Program-made: the position numbers and the translations under genes
NCBI GenBank assembly: GCA_004764695.1
Contig: SMSO01000032.1
Span: 4,339,483-4,403,482 of the forward strand
Source: Schizochytrium sp. TIO01
Lineage: Eukaryota > Sar > Bigyra > Thraustochytrida > Thraustochytriidae
Reading direction: 5' to 3'
DNA length: 64,000 nucleotides
Notes under the pieces: model-generated
Told to the model about the DNA's origin: nothing
Database searches by the model: none
Seen by the model: the letters and a program-made list of their open reading frames with translations, nothing else
Shown: positions 61,301-64,000 of the stretch, one piece after another
Position numbering within the stretch: the stretch's first letter is position 1
How the letters are laid out: every line of letters starts with the position of its first letter

Positions 61301-63814
61301 TACCAGTTTAGTTTGGCTGCGTATAATGAGTTGTTCAATGGAAGCATTGTCAAGTCTCGCAAAACCAGTCAGACTGCAGTTCCTACTGACGGCGAAGCAG
61401 GTCTTGATGACGGTGGAGAAGATGCGTCCGATGCAGATGGAGAAAGAGCATCTGGAGAAGCTGGTGGAGCAGGAGCAGGCTCAAACTCTAACTTGGAGGC
61501 ACGAATAGAGGAGATCAATGATTTTCATACGTATGCTGTGTACTGCTACGCATGCCGCGGACTTTTTGAGCGTCACAAAATTCTCTTATCCCTTCAAATT
61601 TGTATTAAGACAATGCAACATGAGAACAAGCTTCCCAAGAAGGAACTAGACTTCCTTCTGCGTGGTGGAAACGTTGTAGATCGTGCTGATCAGCGCCCAA
61701 ATCCTGCGAAGGACCTTCTCGATGCGAATGCATGGGATAATGTCACCGAATTAGATAAGCTAGCTGCTTTCAATGGCTTAGCAGCATCGTTTGAACAGAG
61801 CCGCAGAGAGTGGGCTAAGTGGATTCTCAGCCCGGTGCCAGAAGCTGAATCGCTGCCTGGAGAATGGGACAACAAACTCACTGAGCTTCAGCGCATGTTG
61901 ATTGTTCGTTCACTTCGACTTGACCGCTCATTAAATGCATCGGTGAACTTCATTTCGAATAACCTGGGTGCTCGCTATGTTGAGCCTCCTCCTTTTAATC
62001 TTCGGGCAGTATTTGAATCGAGTACACCAGGTTTACCAATTATTTTTGTCCTGTCTCCAGGTGTTGATCCGACAAAACAGGTTTATGACCTTGCTGAACA
62101 GCTTGGTAAAAAGGTCGGCGATTGTTCTTTGGGCCAGGGCCAAGCACCTGTTGCAACAAAACTCATTAATGATGGCCTTGTAGAGGGTAATTGGGTCTTC
62201 TTGGCAAACTGTCATCTTGCTGCATCTTGGCTTCCGGAACTGGAGAAAATTATTCAAGACTATGCTGAAGCTAAGACGTACCACCCGAACTTTCGTCTTT
62301 GGCTCAGTTCCAAACCAACCCCACAGTTCCCGCTTGCAATCTTGCAGCGTGGTATTAAACAGACTACAGAGCCACCGCGTGGTATTCGAGCGAACTTGAT
62401 TCGTCTTTACAACCTCGGAACAGAGGAAGAATTTGATCGATGCGAGCAACCTGTCAATTTTCACAAATTGCACTTTTGTTTGTCTTGGTTTCACTCACTT
62501 CTTCTTGAGCGTCGTAAATTTCGTAGTCTCGGATTCAATGTTCCTTATGCGTTTAATGACGCAGACTTTGAGATTTCTGCCGCTCTTATTCAAATGTATC
62601 TAAATGAATATGAGCAAGTTCCTTGGGATGCAATTCAGTATCTCATTGGTGAAGCGAACTACGGCGGGCGAATCACCGATGACTGGGATCGTCGGTTGTG
62701 TCGTACATATGTGTCCCAATACTTCAATGATATGGCAATCACAGAAGATAACTTCAAGATGTGCGCCCTAGACACCTTCTTTATGCCAGATGATGGCGAT
62801 CTAAACGCTTATAAAGCGCACGTTGCATCGTTTCCGCTTGACGACCCGCCTGAAGCCTTTGGACAGCATCCCAATGCTGATATTGCAAGTATGATGACGG
62901 ACTCCAAAGACATTCTTGGAACGCTTCTATCTTTGCAACCACGTGTTGTTTCTGCAAGTGGCGAAAGCGATGATAGCAAAGTCCTAGCAATGGTCCGCGA
63001 TCTAATGAAGAAGATTCCCAAACCCATCGATGCCTTTGAAGCGAAGCAGACGATGAGTACACGAAGTGATCCTGCCCCTCTTAAGAGTGTGCTGTTACAA
63101 GAGATTGATCGCTACAATATTTTGTTAGCTGCTCTAGGTAGTTCTTTGAAAGGTCTCGAGTCTGGTATTCAAGGTATCACGTTGATTACTTCCGAGCTCG
63201 AAGATGTCTTTAATGCAATGCTGGCAGGACGCGTCCCAGATGCCTGGGGAAGCTCCTACCCAAGTGTTAAACCTTTAGGATCCTGGGTGCGTGATTTGAT
63301 GGAGCGCATTGACTTCATTCAAGGCTGGCTCGACAATGGCCAACTTCCGAAAGTCTTTTGGCTTGCAGGGTTTACATATCCGACAGGCTTTTTGACTGGC
63401 TTGCTTCAAACCACGGCTCGTAAAAATGGCGTCTCTATTGATGCTTTATCATGGGAATTTCCAGTTCTTGCAACAGAGATTGCGGGTGTGGCACAAGGTC
63501 CAAAGGAGGGTGCCTATATGCATGGCATGTTCCTCGAAGGTGCCCGCTGGAACAAGGATGATTCATGCCTAGACGATTCTAATCCGATGGAGCTAATTGC
63601 TGATATGCCAATCGTTCACTTCAAGCCTGTTGAAGGCAAGCGTAAGCCTCCTAGCAAAGCTGTCTATACATGCCCACTCTACATGTACCCGATTCGTACC
63701 GGTACTCGCGAGAGACCTTCTTTCGTTGTTGGAGTACAGTTAGATGCAGGAGCTGTGGATGCTTCATTCTGGGTAAAGCGAGGAACGGCTTTGCTTCTTG
63801 CGCACGGTAACTAA
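49371..63814 (+). CDS. DNAH2: Axonemal dynein heavy chain, DNAH2-like, with two +1 frame breaks
   Basis: Inner-arm I1/f dynein 1-beta-type motor, predicted 4,813 residues if one A is skipped at each of two sites (52611-52615 and 57057-57060); otherwise intronless. It slides doublet microtubules and controls flagellar waveform. P-loops: AAA1 GPAGTGKT at about 2071, AAA2 GKTLSGKS at 2352, AAA3 GDTGTGKT at 2709, AAA4 GVGGSGRQ at 3107 (Arg in place of Lys is normal for AAA4). The ring contains GWGCFDEFNRI, NPGYAGRTELP and GPPGGGRSVIS. The coiled-coil stalk with microtubule-binding tip is at about 3345-3670. The C-terminal domain contains FTYPTGFLTGLLQTTARKNG and ends near residue 4813. DNAH2 is favoured over other types by LATPENGV, FGQHPNADIAS and LEGARWNKDDSCL. 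Human DNAH2 is about 4,430 residues; the excess is an extended N-terminus and three low-complexity inserts (about 781-877, 2983-3028, 4000-4043). Confidence 0.95.
52607..52615 (+). other. Frame break 1 in the dynein gene (GGGGAAAAA)
   Basis: The upstream frame reads QREWQKFVGKNR then stop at 52620-52622. The next frame (+1) reads GKTDKMLGDALRQTVKRSL, the expected continuation in dynein stems. Omitting one A of the five gives QKFVGKTDKMLGD. A 31-nt GTGAGT...ACAG interval could in principle be read as a tiny intron, but removing it would delete the conserved EWQKFV segment, so a single-base insertion is the better explanation. Confidence 0.8.
57057..57060 (+). other. Frame break 2 in the dynein gene (AAAA)
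   Basis: Upstream frame: INLLKFKSRKGERVG, then stop at 57091-57093. The +1 frame continues KVSELVPVTDFNAVISLCNL, the conserved stretch between AAA2 and AAA3. Omitting one A joins KFKSRKVSELVPV. A 25-nt GTGAGC...ACAG interval also exists here, but its removal would delete the conserved SELVPV segment. Confidence 0.8.
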
Positions 63815-64000
63815 TCTACAATTTTTGCAACAACTAAACAAAAAAAAAATTACGATTTATAATTTGCAAAGTCGCCATTTGTCAATTCACTTGCAATAGA
63901 TAACCAAACCTTATCACAATACTTGCTTTAGTCGTTTTGGCGTTATTTCCCTATCCTCAAGATGACCCTAGTTAGTACAGAGTATAAAAGTTATGTCCAT
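63815..64000. other. 3' flank of dynein, end of window
   Basis: AT-rich DNA with an A9 run at 63840-63849. No gene is seen before the window ends. Confidence 0.5.

Overview
The window is nuclear DNA of a unicellular eukaryote that builds a motile flagellum. The evidence is spliceosomal introns with GTAAGT donors, a complete axonemal dynein heavy chain, AP2, RCC1 and ankyrin proteins, an ER chaperone-type protein ending in HDEL, and no bacterial operon structure. An AP2-domain regulator together with an inner-arm dynein, few introns, and intergenic DNA full of tetranucleotide microsatellites suggests a stramenopile-like protist, possibly a labyrinthulomycete (thraustochytrid). That placement is an inference by eye, not a search result.

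Left half (1-32.3 kb): gene-poor and repeat-rich. I can support four genes: a two-AP2-domain protein (-, 964-2595), an unrecognised protein with a polyQ tract (+, 14639-15757), a mitochondrial ISCA1-type Fe-S assembly protein (-, 17160-17651), and a Calx-beta-like/RCC1 protein (-, 20880-23753). The remaining roughly 26 kb holds many short arrays of TTTC, GAAT, GATT, TTAG, GCAG, AAGT/AAAT and similar units. I see no transposon or RNA gene.

Right half (32.3-64 kb): gene-dense, about 70% coding. In order it carries a Cys-rich/ankyrin protein (+), glucosamine-6-phosphate deaminase (+, 3 exons), a C1D/Rrp47-type exosome cofactor (+, 2 exons), a MANF/CDNF-type ER protein with HDEL (-, 2 exons), an Hsp70-like protein with a C-terminal membrane anchor (+, 3 exons), a CDK-family kinase (-), an N-anchored hotdog thioesterase (-), an unrecognised basic protein (-), and a 14.4-kb DNAH2-like (I1/f dynein 1-beta) heavy chain (+). 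The dynein is read in three frames, joined at two A-runs, and most simply reflects two single-base insertions.

No cluster-level pathway is evident. The genes are ordinary cellular functions: ER proteostasis, RNA processing, Fe-S assembly, amino-sugar metabolism, cell-cycle or transcription kinase, and flagellar motor. The most unusual items are the HDEL-tailed MANF homologue, the tail-anchored Hsp70 relative 1.4 kb away in divergent orientation, and the Calx-beta/RCC1 architecture. Six introns could be placed exactly. All start GTAAGT, and every splice keeps the reading frame.
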